Positions 17,136 through 26,714 of a DNA stretch of 50,314 nucleotides are shown here, in pieces. Source of the stretch: Virgibacillus aidingensis (lineage in GTDB: Bacteria > Bacillota > Bacilli > Bacillales > Amphibacillaceae); NCBI RefSeq assembly GCF_010994035.1, contig NZ_WIXN01000025.1:1-50314 (forward strand). Direction: 5' to 3'. A program made the position numbers and the translations under genes. The notes under the pieces were generated by a model. The model had not been told where the DNA came from. It saw only the letters and a list, made by a program, of their open reading frames with translations, and did no database searches. Each line of letters starts with the position of its first letter. Position 1 is the stretch's first letter.

Positions 17136-17795
17136 TTAAATAATTTCCCATTTACGTTCTTCGGCTACTGTCAGCAATCTCGGTTCGGGCTGGACAGCTA
17201 CCGGGTTTCCGACCATTTCCAGTACAGGGAGGTCAGAGAGACTGTCCGCGTAAGCGTAGCTGTTTACCCAGTCAACCTCTGAATTTTTAAAGGCTTCCTG
17301 AATCTTTTCTTTTTTACGTGCGCCCTGGATATGATAAATAGGTGCCTTGCTGTCAAACTTACTCTCTACGAAGGGCACTTCAGTACCGATGATTTTATCA
17401 ATATTGTATTTATTGGCGGCTGCTTCCAGAAGCGGGGTAAAGGCGCCGGATACAATCATAACCTTATCACCCTTTGCTATGTGGCTATTCAATTTTTCCA
17501 GCACCTTCGTGTTGTAATCATCTTGCATTTTGTCGGCGAGCTCTCCAAAATACGAATACACTTCTTCTGTTGATAAATTATTCAATGAAGATAAATAAAT
17601 TTGCATCGAACGTTCTCTCATTCTATGTTCCGGGTAAACCTTCAGTTTATAACCTATGTACGGAGGAAGAATCGTACGGAAAAACCGTTTATACCTATTG
17701 TGATAGAGGGGATGATGCTTTAAATGTTTCATTAAAACAGGGAAAGTTTCTTTTTTATATAATGTTCCATCGAAATCAAATATGGCAGCGCGCAT
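17136..17795 (-). CDS. HAD superfamily phosphatase (SerB-like IB type)
   Basis: A 219-aa haloacid-dehalogenase-type hydrolase. Motif I is IFDFDGTLYK (nucleophile D7, D9), motif II is VMIVSGAF, and a late YADSLSDLPVLE fits motif IV of the HAD-IB (phosphoserine-phosphatase-like) group. A helical cap lies between motifs I and II. The ATG at 17795 has AAGGTGA just upstream; a TTG at 17816 is the longer alternative. Monocistronic. The substrate is unknown, probably a small phosphorylated metabolite. Confidence 0.8.
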   Translation of the reverse strand: MRAAIFDFDGTLYKKETFPVLMKHLKHHPLYHNRYKRFFRTILPPYIGYKLKVYPEHRMRERSMQIYLSSLNNLSTEEVYSYFGELADKMQDDYNTKVLEKLNSHIAKGDKVMIVSGAFTPLLEAAANKYNIDKIIGTEVPFVESKFDSKAPIYHIQGARKKEKIQEAFKNSEVDWVNSYAYADSLSDLPVLEMVGNPVAVQPEPRLLTVAEERKWEII

Positions 17796-18015
17796 GCTTT
17801 TCACCTTTTTCAGCAAAGTATTTAGTATTCATTGTGCAGTTTCGCCGGAAGTTTGTCAAAATAGTTGCCGGAACTTAACTTTTACGATGGGCAGGATTTG
17901 CTGGATAATGGAGAAAATATGTCCTGTACATACTAACCTATTTAAATTTACCGGCATAAAAGACATTTTCAGAGTGGAAGTAGGAGAAATACTCCTTATA
18001 CGATAAATTACTCTC

Positions 18016-18058
18016 AAAAAAAAGATTGCTTGCCATGCACTGGGCAAGGCAAGCAATC
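18016..18058 (-). terminator. Terminator after flavodoxin-like gene
   Basis: Perfect 11-bp stem GATTGCTTGCC/GGCAAGCAATC followed on the minus strand by a T-run. Confidence 0.85.
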
Positions 18059-18079
18059 CCTGGACGCTCTTACTTAATG

Positions 18080-18703
18080 TCAGGAGGCATTTCCTTCTGT
18101 CGGTATAGGATGCGCTTGAAACATTTCTGCCAAATGAACCAGGTTGTGGCTGGCCATGGTGGCATTTTCCCGGGTAAACTCACTTTTATAGCCCTCAGCC
18201 TCAATATAGGATGGACCTGGTCCTGCATCGCCAACCCAATACGCGAGCGGGTTAGGAGGGATAATGAAACCGAGCTGGGCAAGCCCGAAAATTAATTCGC
18301 CTGCAGACTTTTTTGCCCCGTCTTCGTTGCCGGTAACAACAGCACCGCCAACCTTATTATAAAAAATAGGCTGACCTTTTTGGTTCGTTTCATCACTGGA
18401 TCCGTTCAAGCGTTCTAATACCAGCTTGGAAATGCTGCTTTTTTCCCCAAGCCATACAGGACTGGCCAGAATTACAATATTCGCTTGCTTTACTTTGGCC
18501 AAAATCGTCGGCCATTCATCTCCGGCACCCGTATAGTCCGTGATGCCATATCCCAAACTATAGTCAGCAACCCGGATCACTTCCGACTCCACGTTTTTCT
18601 TATCAAATGTGGAGGTAAACTTCTCGATCAACGCATCTGTATTTGATTCTTCATCAGATGTTTTTAAAGAGCAATTTAGAATGACAGCTTTTAATTGACT
18701 CAA
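18080..18703 (-). CDS. Flavodoxin-like NAD(P)H-dependent oxidoreductase
   Basis: A 207-aa FMN-binding reductase of the flavodoxin-like fold. LKAVILNCSLKTSDEESNTD near the N-terminus is the phosphate-binding loop, and ASPVWLGEKSS is the isoalloxazine-contact loop. The start is TTG at 18703, eight bases after AAGGAG; an overlapping ATG is out of frame. It probably reduces FMN, quinones or nitro compounds. Monocistronic, with its own terminator. Confidence 0.8.
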   Translation of the reverse strand: MSQLKAVILNCSLKTSDEESNTDALIEKFTSTFDKKNVESEVIRVADYSLGYGITDYTGAGDEWPTILAKVKQANIVILASPVWLGEKSSISKLVLERLNGSSDETNQKGQPIFYNKVGGAVVTGNEDGAKKSAGELIFGLAQLGFIIPPNPLAYWVGDAGPGPSYIEAEGYKSEFTRENATMASHNLVHLAEMFQAHPIPTEGNAS

Positions 18704-18881
18704 CCATACCACTCCTTTCAGAAATCCTATTTGTGCTATTCCCGAAAATGGCATATTTAATCACAATGTTATCAGTCATCCGTTATCATTGCAGCGTCGT
18801 TCTGCACCATATAAGGACAATTGCCGGCCTCAGCTAACACAGTTTTATTCTTCTATACTGTACGAGTAACATACTAAACTT

Positions 18882-19613
18882 CTATGTGAGTTTTTTGATA
18901 TTCCAAAAATTTGTTTGCACCCCACTGGAATAATGAGCAACTGGAGTATTCCCTGCTAAATTAAAATTAAATGGGGAAAACAGGGTGTTTTTGCCGAGAG
19001 TAACATCCGCTTTCTGTAGTATCCAGGGAGGATGATCTATGCTGGCTGTGTAGAGATTCGAAAAAATATCTGTACTATATAAACGATACCTTTCAGTGAG
19101 CCAGTAGTCCAAACTGTCCGCCCGGCTGAAAAAAATTTCATTTTTTGGAGAATAGGATCCTTTTATATACAAAGGTTCTTTTTTGCGGACACCCTCAAAA
19201 TGAATGGAATCCCCTTCCTTTTGGATAGAAACTTTAGAAGGATGATATGGCAAACGATACCATCTTTTTGCAATATGCAGGGATGCCCAATTATTAACAT
19301 CAATGGATAAAAAATAAATGCCGGGCTCCCCTTTATAGGTAACATAGGTCCTTACATTTATTTCTGAAAACCGGGGAGTAAGGGAGAGCCGGGAAAAGCC
19401 CCGCGGATAAATTCCTTCCATTTCAAAAACAATGATTCCCAGCCAGGCCTGTCCGCCATATGTATCGATTTCCAGGGCATCCGGAATGAGGGGACGTAAA
19501 TATTCAGTGGATATTGGCCAATGCAAAAACAATACATTTTCCCATCCCTGTTTCATGATCCACGCTTTTGAAGCCAAATATTCAAATTGCTCATTTCGCT
19601 TAATCCACTCCAT
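18882..19613 (-). CDS. DUF2071 (YqjF-like) family protein
   Basis: A 243-aa soluble protein of the DUF2071/acetoacetate-decarboxylase-like family. Signatures visible are WENVLFLHWPISTEYLRPLI near the N-terminus and VRTYVTYKGEPGIYFLSIDV in the middle. The ATG at 19613 follows AAGGTG by eight bases. No experimental role is firmly known for this family. It is divergent from the FMN-binding glutamate-synthase-like gene, with 80 bp between the starts. Confidence 0.8.
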   Translation of the reverse strand: MEWIKRNEQFEYLASKAWIMKQGWENVLFLHWPISTEYLRPLIPDALEIDTYGGQAWLGIIVFEMEGIYPRGFSRLSLTPRFSEINVRTYVTYKGEPGIYFLSIDVNNWASLHIAKRWYRLPYHPSKVSIQKEGDSIHFEGVRKKEPLYIKGSYSPKNEIFFSRADSLDYWLTERYRLYSTDIFSNLYTASIDHPPWILQKADVTLGKNTLFSPFNFNLAGNTPVAHYSSGVQTNFWNIKKLT

Positions 19614-19681
19614 AATATAAGCACCTTCCTGACACATATTTATTAATTTCAACGGCAAGAATATAAATAACATATAAAAAG

Positions 19682-21112
19682 ATGGTGTATTTCATGTCAG
19701 AGATTCTTTCCTATATATCTTTTGCCATTCTGCTCGTATTATTTATTTTTTTCTTAATTATTATTATTGGTTGGCGCAAAATAATAAAAACCATTATAAA
19801 TAAGACATCCAAGATTATATTTACAGACAGCTACCAGGAAAACCTCCTGGAATTGATGCCAGGTTTACGCCATATGGGTGTACAACATGTGCTGGAAAAC
19901 ATGCTTCGTGCTGAAACAGGAGACATGCTGCACCGTCCCCTCGGATCCTCAAAAAACTGGCCACATCTTGATGAGATTACCTTTATTCCTGCTCAAACTG
20001 ACCCCTTTCCGGTTAGCGGCAAAACAGAAGTGGATGTGAGAGTAGTGATTGGGCCTAAGGCAAAGAAACCTTTAAAGCTGGAAATTCCTATGATGGTCAG
20101 CGGTATGGCGTATGGGATAGCATTAAGTGAAGAAGTAAGAATGGCATTAACAAAAGCGGCCAATCAGACTGGTACTGCTATTAATTCAGGGGAAGGCGGC
20201 GTTTTGCCCGAAGAACTTGCTGAAGCAGATAAGTTTATTTTGCAAGTTTCAAAAACAGAATGGTCAAAGGAAGAGGATAAATTTAAAAAAGCAAAAATGG
20301 TGGAAATTAAACTGGGGCAGGGAGCCCTGATGGGTATGGGAACCAATATTTCACCCGAAAACTTAACCGGAAGAGCCAGGGAAGTGATGGGGCTGGAAGA
20401 AAATGAGAGAGCTATCGTACATGAACATTTCTTTGAAAAACAGACGAAACAGGATTTGAAGGAACTCGTAGCCGATATTAGAAAAAATACAAAAGGGGTT
20501 CCGGTTGGTGTGAAAATGGGAGCAGGGGGAAGACTGGAAGAAGATATAGATAATGTACTGGAAATGGGGGTAGACTATATTTCCATTGATGGAGGACAGG
20601 CCGCCACCCTCGGAGGTCCGCCGATTTTAGAAGATGATTTTGGGATCCCAACGCTGCATGCGGTAGTCAGGGCAGCCAGCCATTTGGAAAAGAGAAAGAT
20701 GAAAAATAAAGTCAGCTTGGTAGTGTCAGGCGGTTTGTTTACACCCGGGCATTTTTTGAAAGTACTTGCATTGGGAGCAGATGCCGTTTACGTGGGGTCT
20801 GCTTTGTTATTTACGGTAGCACATAATCAGACACACCATGCACTCCCCTTCGAACCTCCTACACAGGTGGTGTGGAATGAGGGCAAGTTCAAAGACAAAT
20901 TTGAGGCAGAAAAAGGAGGAGATGCAGCAAAAAAGTTCCTTACAGCAAGCACAGAAGAAATCAAGGAAGGATTACGGGCAATGGGAAAGTCTTCCTTAAA
21001 GGAATTAACAAAAGAAGACTTAGTTTCGTATGATCATTTAACCGCAAAAATGATTGGCATTCCTTTTTCTTTTCAGCCTTTGGACAGCAAACAGCATAAA
21101 AAGAAAAAGTAG
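19682..21112 (+). CDS. FMN-binding glutamate synthase family protein (YerD-like)
   Basis: A 476-aa membrane-anchored protein: one N-terminal helix (residues about 5-30), then a TIM-barrel related to the central/FMN domain of glutamate synthase large subunit, as in B. subtilis YerD. Seen are VSGMAYGIALSEEVRMAL, GTAINSGEGG, KLGQGALMGMG and ISIDGGQAATLGGPP, typical of the FMN and 2-oxoglutarate sites. The glutaminase domain is absent, so this is not a complete GltB and the electron donor is unknown. A start at 19694 is an equal alternative because the ribosome site is weak at both. The C-terminus is Lys-rich. Confidence 0.85.
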   Translation: MVYFMSEILSYISFAILLVLFIFFLIIIIGWRKIIKTIINKTSKIIFTDSYQENLLELMPGLRHMGVQHVLENMLRAETGDMLHRPLGSSKNWPHLDEITFIPAQTDPFPVSGKTEVDVRVVIGPKAKKPLKLEIPMMVSGMAYGIALSEEVRMALTKAANQTGTAINSGEGGVLPEELAEADKFILQVSKTEWSKEEDKFKKAKMVEIKLGQGALMGMGTNISPENLTGRAREVMGLEENERAIVHEHFFEKQTKQDLKELVADIRKNTKGVPVGVKMGAGGRLEEDIDNVLEMGVDYISIDGGQAATLGGPPILEDDFGIPTLHAVVRAASHLEKRKMKNKVSLVVSGGLFTPGHFLKVLALGADAVYVGSALLFTVAHNQTHHALPFEPPTQVVWNEGKFKDKFEAEKGGDAAKKFLTASTEEIKEGLRAMGKSSLKELTKEDLVSYDHLTAKMIGIPFSFQPLDSKQHKKKK

Positions 21113-21184
21113 CTGCCTGGTCAGACCGGAACTGTTTATCACCCCGAAACTAAGTATATCTCGATCCTAAATAAAAGGAATATA

Positions 21185-21220
21185 AAAATACTCTCTTCTT
21201 TTAAGTTGAGAGTATTTTTA
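21185..21220. terminator. Bidirectional terminator between convergent genes
   Basis: Stem AAAATACTCTC with GAGAGTATTTT sits between the YerD-like gene and the minus-strand membrane-protein gene, whose stop it overlaps. Runs of T (or A) flank both sides, so it can work in both directions. Confidence 0.8.
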
Positions 21221-21721
21221 TGATGGCTTATCCGGCTCCGTCTCATCCAAGTATACTTTTAATAAAATCCACCTTATGAAACCGCCGACTGCCAATCCAA
21301 TGGGCAGAAACATAATCGGCAGCCACATAGGCCCGATTAGGTATCCAAATAATGTAAGTCTTGCTGAAAAAATAAGGCCTACTGTAACAAAATAGGCGGA
21401 AAATACAAGTGGGAGGTAAGCGAAAGCCTTTTGTCCGCCTCCAGCATCTTTATAAGCATCCCATATGGAAAAAAAGTATAGACAAGGATAAAACATAAGC
21501 CATAAATAATTTGTTTCCGCAATCGCTCTTCCAATTTCCATATTAAAACTAAGTACAATAACACGATTGAAATTCCCCATAACATTAATGATAATCTCCA
21601 AAATGACTAAAAAAAGACCTTTAATATATTTTCGATTCAGAAGCTGTCCAAAACCTGGCAGGGCAATACTCCAGAGGATCGCTTCCAATTTTCTGCTTTT
21701 CCTGTTTAGGTTATTCTCCAT
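21218..21721 (-). CDS. Multi-pass membrane protein, unknown function
   Basis: A 167-aa protein with about four hydrophobic segments. The start, ILWSIALPGFGQLLNRKYIK, resembles the TM2-type turn (PGxGQxxxxxxxxG) seen in small bacterial membrane proteins. It is the last gene behind the two DUF3231 paralogues, starting 9 bp after the preceding stop, so the three form an operon. The function is unknown; association with the spore or its membrane is inference from the neighbours. Confidence 0.7.
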   Translation of the reverse strand: MENNLNRKSRKLEAILWSIALPGFGQLLNRKYIKGLFLVILEIIINVMGNFNRVIVLSFNMEIGRAIAETNYLWLMFYPCLYFFSIWDAYKDAGGGQKAFAYLPLVFSAYFVTVGLIFSARLTLFGYLIGPMWLPIMFLPIGLAVGGFIRWILLKVYLDETEPDKPS

Positions 21722-21730
21722 GTTGTTTAC

Positions 21731-22735
21731 CTATTTCGCTAATCCTTTTCTGTCTGCTGCCATTGGAGGCTGCTCCATCCAGCCATTGTCTATCATAATA
21801 TTTGCCCCATCTTCAGCATACTTAGTAATTTCTGCGGTTAATCGAGTAAAATGTGCACCTAAATCGCGTCTTGGACTTACAGACATGGAAGTGCCATATT
21901 GACCGATACCAGATGCAATTAAAGTTGTTACCAAAAACAGCATGAGTTTATCGGAAAATGGAGATTCTGTGGAATCTGTTACTTCTGATGTCATTAATAA
22001 GGTTCCTTCATGCAGATTCTCTTCATGTAAAATGGAAGAAAAAATTTCTGTGTGTTTCCCTGCAATATCCCGTCCTCTTTCAAAATATTTTCGTATTTCC
22101 TTTGACTTGGCTACTTGGCTAAAACCCGTAATGACGGCTTGTCCAACCGCATTTCTTTTTGCGTTAAACACAAGATTTGTTATTTCTGTCCCCAATAGCG
22201 GTCTCCGATCAGCAAACCAGCCTGCCAGAAAACTTTGCTTTTTTACGAAATCAATCTGTTTCGGTTTGGGAACCGTGGGCGTTCGTATTAATGTTCCTTT
22301 TTCCAGGGAGAGTTTTTTTGCTTTTCTATGGAGATCCTTGGCAATAACTAAATTTTCACCAAAGTAATCTGCAATATCCTCCCGGGCAACCACAGCTACA
22401 CCCATGGAATATGTAGCCATCGACATCGTTGTCATGTTTACAGCATACTCTAGGTATAGTTTATCGGAGAATATCCGCGGTGCACTTAAATTAACGTCCT
22501 GCTCCGTAAACCCCTGCGGTACAGGATACCCCTCTTTATGAAAAAGATCAGTCAGCCTCTCGATATGCACTTGTACCGTTGATAATATTTCCTCCAGCAG
22601 TGCTTTAATTTCTTCATCTTTTACCTGAACCAAAAAATGCTTTAAACCACATACTGCCATCGTGTCACTTTGATAGGCAGTCCATAGTGTGGATATTTCT
22701 GCTGCGGTGAGTTCTATATGATGGTGGTTTTCCAT
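21731..22735 (-). CDS. DUF3231 protein, two-domain paralogue B
   Basis: A 334-aa protein with two tandem DUF3231 units (first from about residue 10, second from about 175 at SFLAGWFADRRPLLG). Each unit is a helical bundle resembling the ferritin-like fold. It is clearly homologous to the next gene upstream: both share KKQxFLxGWFxxRRPLL, GFSQVAKSKEIRKY and PFSDKLM. Only 7 bp separate the genes and the ribosome site lies in the upstream gene, so they form an operon. The function is unknown. Confidence 0.85.
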   Translation of the reverse strand: MENHHHIELTAAEISTLWTAYQSDTMAVCGLKHFLVQVKDEEIKALLEEILSTVQVHIERLTDLFHKEGYPVPQGFTEQDVNLSAPRIFSDKLYLEYAVNMTTMSMATYSMGVAVVAREDIADYFGENLVIAKDLHRKAKKLSLEKGTLIRTPTVPKPKQIDFVKKQSFLAGWFADRRPLLGTEITNLVFNAKRNAVGQAVITGFSQVAKSKEIRKYFERGRDIAGKHTEIFSSILHEENLHEGTLLMTSEVTDSTESPFSDKLMLFLVTTLIASGIGQYGTSMSVSPRRDLGAHFTRLTAEITKYAEDGANIMIDNGWMEQPPMAADRKGLAK

Positions 22736-22742
22736 GGGTATC

Positions 22743-23765
22743 TCATTCCTTTCGATTCCGGGTATTCGCCAATTCTTCCCTGTCTACCATCCTCGGCGGC
22801 TCTTCAAGCCATTCATTTTCAATCATCATATTGGCTCCATCCTCAGCGTATAATAAAATCTCACCTGTTAGCCGTGTATAGGCTGCAGCAATATCTCTTC
22901 TTGTATTTGTGGATATACTGAAGCCGTAAAATCCGATTCCCTGAACAATCATACCGGTTGTATGGTACATCATTAACTTATCCGAGAAAGGAGAGACCTC
23001 ATTGGAATTGGTTACCATAGCGTCTCCTCCCATTGGAACAGGAACATCGCTTCCTTCTAAAAGTTCACTAAACACATTTACCTGCTTTTTGGCAATATCG
23101 ATGCCTCTTAACATGTACTTTCTTACTTCCTTCGACTTTGCTACCTGGCTGAATCCAATTAGTACAGCTGTACCTAGTGCATTTCGCTGAATATTAGTAA
23201 ATAGCAAAGCAATTTCCTGAGCCAATAACGGCCTGCGTTCTCCAAACCAGCCGGTGAGAAAGTTTTGCTTTTTCACAAAATCCACTGTATCCAGCGTAGG
23301 TATGGTTGGCGGTACAGTCAGCAATCCCTTTGATAATAATACCGAGACTGAGTTTTCATGAAGCACATTAAAAGAATGGTATAATTCAGAGAAAAACCGG
23401 TAAATATCCTTTCTTGTTGCCATACTTATGGCAGCGGTAGTTGCTGTCATTCCGAGCATACCTAACTGGTTAATATATTGCAGGAAAAAATTATCCGTGT
23501 ATAAACGGGGAGCTTCAGGATTCACATCTTCATCCGTAAAAGCCACCGGCAGCGGCTCTCCTTCCTGTTCGAATATATTTGCAATTGACTGCAGGGTTGA
23601 TTCCGAAAGAGTATGCGCTTCTTTAATCACTTGTACTATTTCTTCGTCTTCTGATTTTTCCAGAAAGTAAGTGAGAACAGTGTTGATTAAACTGGCATTC
23701 ATATATGACCCCCACAATTGGGATAGTTCTGCTGAAGTTAAACTTTTTTGATTTTCCATAGGCAA
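22743..23765 (-). CDS. DUF3231 protein, two-domain paralogue A
   Basis: A 340-aa protein with two DUF3231 domains, first gene of a three-gene minus-strand operon divergent from ger operon 1. The start is TTG at 23765 (GAGGAGG eight bases upstream); the ATG two codons later is the alternative. It shares NFLTGWFGERRPLL and GFSQVAKSKEVRKY with its neighbour, pointing to tandem duplication. The position beside germination genes suggests a sporulation-linked role (inference). Confidence 0.85.
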   Translation of the reverse strand: MPMENQKSLTSAELSQLWGSYMNASLINTVLTYFLEKSEDEEIVQVIKEAHTLSESTLQSIANIFEQEGEPLPVAFTDEDVNPEAPRLYTDNFFLQYINQLGMLGMTATTAAISMATRKDIYRFFSELYHSFNVLHENSVSVLLSKGLLTVPPTIPTLDTVDFVKKQNFLTGWFGERRPLLAQEIALLFTNIQRNALGTAVLIGFSQVAKSKEVRKYMLRGIDIAKKQVNVFSELLEGSDVPVPMGGDAMVTNSNEVSPFSDKLMMYHTTGMIVQGIGFYGFSISTNTRRDIAAAYTRLTGEILLYAEDGANMMIENEWLEEPPRMVDREELANTRNRKE

Positions 23766-24063
23766 TTTATTTCCCTCCTCAATTTTAGCTTCTTTTAGTT
23801 TGTCTGAAAATTACATGGGATATACATTGCTCAAACTGTATAAAAAATATCAACTTGGGAAAAAGAAGGGAGATGATGATTTGCATCCTGAATAACTATG
23901 GTTGCTTTTATGCAACAATACAAAGATTACGTGGCGGATCCCGGCAGTTTAAAAATTAGCTTAAGCTGCAAAGCTTCCAAGGAAGTAAAAGGTTTAGAGA
24001 ATAATACCTGCTGTTTTCCGCTTCACCCTCCTTTCTAAAATTCCCAAAAGGCAGGTGTATTAA

Positions 24064-25614
24064 TTGAAAAGGCGCAGTGTTATAAAAAAACAGAAGCAAA
24101 CACAAAAAGACGAGAATTCCTTCTCTGCTGAATTTGATATAAATCTGAAAAAGAATATAGAGAACTTGAAAATAATGCTCGGTGAGCCGGGCGACCTCGA
24201 CATACGGGAGTTATCACTTGACGAGGAAAAACATAACTATGCGCTGGCATATCTGGATGGCATGGTGGATAAGGACCTGGTAAATAAAGGTATTATAAAA
24301 AACCTGCAAATTATTTCGGAAAAAAAAGATCTGCCAGCTGATAAAAAAGAACTGATTGATGAAATAAAAAATAATATCATTTCTGTCAGCAGTGTAGAAA
24401 AAACTGCAGAGTGGGATGATATGACGATAGATTTACTAGGTGGAAGCACGGTGCTCTTTATAGATGGGGTTGCGGAAGCACTGGTCATGAATACGGTTGA
24501 ATTTGAAACGAGATCAATCGAAGAGCCCGAATCAGAGGCGTTAATTCGCGGTTCGAGGGAAGGCTTTGTAGAGAGTTTGCAAACAAATATGGTACTTGTG
24601 CGCAGACAAATTAATGACCCCAATCTTCGCTTTAAAATGCATAGAGTGGGAAGACGGTCGAAAAAGAATCTGGCTGTTACTTATGTGGAAGGAATCGTTC
24701 ATCCGGATATTTTGAAAGAAATAAATCGGCGGCTGGAAACAATTGATATGGATGATGCTCCGGAATCCGGTTTTATAGAACAATGGATTGAAGACAGCTT
24801 TTTATCCCCCTTTCCACAAATGGATAATACAGAGAGACCGGATAAGGTAGCAGCAGCTATTCTGCAGGGAAAGGTTGCCATTTTGCTGGATGGAACACCG
24901 TACGTATTAGTTGCACCTACAACACTTGAGAATCATATGGTGTCGCCGGAAGACTATTATGAGCGCTGGCTGATCGGTACGCTCCTAAGGGTATTGCGTT
25001 ATATCGCTGCTTTTATCGCCATGTTTGCACCTTCTTTATACATTGCACTGATTTCGTATCACCAAGGAATGATTCCGTCTGAATTGGCGTTTTCTGTTGC
25101 AGCAACAAGGGAAGGTGTCCCTTTCCCTGCTTTTGTGGAAGCAATAGCGATGGGGGTAACGATGGAACTGCTGCGTGAAGCGGGTGCCAGGCTTCCTAAG
25201 GCCATCGGTCAAACAATTGGCATTGTCGGAGGATTGGTTATTGGAGAAGCTTCCGTATCCGCAGGAATTGTAAGTCCCGTTATGGTAGTTGTTACTGCAG
25301 TAACAGCTATATCCTCCTTTTCCATCCCCTCTTATAGTGCTGCTATTTCATTTCGAATACTCCGCTTCGGTTTTATGTTTGCTGCTGCTTTTTTGGGGCT
25401 CTATGGTATTGTGATTGTCTATATCATGATTAATATTCACATTGTCAATTTGAAAAGTGTTGGTGTTCCTTATGCTGCACCATTTGCACCAGGCTTTCTC
25501 TATGATTGGAAGGACCTTGTGCTTCGCGTTCCGGTTCCAATGATGACGAAGCGGCCGGAGCATATGCAAACAAAAGACAGCAGGGCAGGGAATAAAGGAG
25601 GATCCTCGACTTGA
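24064..25614 (+). CDS. Spore germinant receptor subunit A (operon 1)
   Basis: A 516-aa GerAA/GerKA-family protein of the spore inner-membrane germinant receptor. The N-terminal half is hydrophilic (two subdomains, residues about 30-290). A membrane domain follows with family motifs FLSPFPQMDNTERPDK, MELLREAGARLPK and IGIVGGLVIGEA. The start is TTG with AAGGCAGGTG upstream. It overlaps the B gene by 4 bp. Ligand specificity cannot be predicted, so no specific ger symbol is given. Confidence 0.9.
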   Translation: MKRRSVIKKQKQTQKDENSFSAEFDINLKKNIENLKIMLGEPGDLDIRELSLDEEKHNYALAYLDGMVDKDLVNKGIIKNLQIISEKKDLPADKKELIDEIKNNIISVSSVEKTAEWDDMTIDLLGGSTVLFIDGVAEALVMNTVEFETRSIEEPESEALIRGSREGFVESLQTNMVLVRRQINDPNLRFKMHRVGRRSKKNLAVTYVEGIVHPDILKEINRRLETIDMDDAPESGFIEQWIEDSFLSPFPQMDNTERPDKVAAAILQGKVAILLDGTPYVLVAPTTLENHMVSPEDYYERWLIGTLLRVLRYIAAFIAMFAPSLYIALISYHQGMIPSELAFSVAATREGVPFPAFVEAIAMGVTMELLREAGARLPKAIGQTIGIVGGLVIGEASVSAGIVSPVMVVVTAVTAISSFSIPSYSAAISFRILRFGFMFAAAFLGLYGIVIVYIMINIHIVNLKSVGVPYAAPFAPGFLYDWKDLVLRVPVPMMTKRPEHMQTKDSRAGNKGGSST

Positions 25615-26714
25615 AGCATTTTGAATATGCGGATGAAAAAATTTCAGAAAAAGAAATTCTGATTGTAATCCCCTCCACTTTAATTGGAATTGGAATCCTC
25701 TCTCTGCCTGCAGAACTGGCAGGTTATACGACTGCTGCAGATGGCTGGGTCGCCATTGCTGTCAGCGGAATTCTCATTATATTTGTAGTTTGGCTGATCT
25801 CAAAGGTTGCTGCCAGTTTCCCAAACCAGGAATTTATTACGTATGCATCTGCCTTAGTTACAAAGCCGGTTGCAACTGTGTTAACGATCCTTTTTTCTTT
25901 AGAGGGAGTTTTTATCTGTACCTATGTTGTCAGAGTTATTTCTGACATTGCCGAAGAATACTTATTTGACCGGACACCGGTAGAAGTTATTGGATTAGCT
26001 TTTTTATTAACTGTCGTTTACGCTGTTTCCGGGTCAAGAGCAGGATTATTTCGTTTGAATATGATGTTTTTGCCGATTATTTCATTTATTATGTTTTTGG
26101 TTACTGTGTTTTCATTCGGGTTATTTGAGATGGATAATTTTTTCCCTGTTTTAAAAACAGACATGAGTGGTTATGTGCAAGGGATAAGGGCCAGTACACT
26201 TTCTTATATCGGGTTTTATATATTATTCTTTTACATAGCACTTGTCAGGAAACCGGAAAAGACACCGAAAATGGCCGCGCTGGGTATGGGGATGACAGTT
26301 TTGATCTATTTAATTACGTTTATTATCAGTATCGGAGTATTTGGCAATATTACTGCATCCAATTTAATCTTTCCGGTCATTGAAATAGCAAAGGAGGTTG
26401 AAGTTCCCGGTGGTTTTTTTGAACGGTTTGATTCGATATTTTTTGTTATTTGGATTATGGCCATCTTCAATACGATGTGTATGGCGTTTGATGTCACTGT
26501 ATTTTCGTTAAAGTCCGTTTTTCCGGTAAAAAAAATAAAGCTTATTTTCATCTTATCACCAATAATCTTCTTTCTGTCAATGTTTCCGGCAAGCTACTAT
26601 GAGGTGGAAAAGTTCGGCTCTTTTATTAGCCACTATGGAGTAACATTGGTACTGACTACTATGATTCTGCTAACGGTTGCTTTAAAAATAAAGGGTGTGA
26701 AGAAGCGTGGTTAA
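25611..26714 (+). CDS. Spore germinant receptor subunit B (operon 1)
   Basis: A 367-aa GerAB/GerKB-family membrane protein of the amino acid-polyamine-organocation transporter fold, with about ten helices. It starts IPSTLIGIGILSLPAELAG, the typical first helix containing GIGILSLP. In known receptors this subunit binds the germinant. The start is TTG inside the end of the A gene (TTGA overlap), with AAAGGAGG upstream; it overlaps C by 8 bp. This indicates translational coupling and fixed stoichiometry. Confidence 0.9.
   Translation: MKHFEYADEKISEKEILIVIPSTLIGIGILSLPAELAGYTTAADGWVAIAVSGILIIFVVWLISKVAASFPNQEFITYASALVTKPVATVLTILFSLEGVFICTYVVRVISDIAEEYLFDRTPVEVIGLAFLLTVVYAVSGSRAGLFRLNMMFLPIISFIMFLVTVFSFGLFEMDNFFPVLKTDMSGYVQGIRASTLSYIGFYILFFYIALVRKPEKTPKMAALGMGMTVLIYLITFIISIGVFGNITASNLIFPVIEIAKEVEVPGGFFERFDSIFFVIWIMAIFNTMCMAFDVTVFSLKSVFPVKKIKLIFILSPIIFFLSMFPASYYEVEKFGSFISHYGVTLVLTTMILLTVALKIKGVKKRG

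Noticed and set aside
23880-23930. Sigma-G promoter for ger operon 1
   Set aside because: GAATA followed after 18 bases by CAACAATA only partly fits the -10 consensus; too weak to list.
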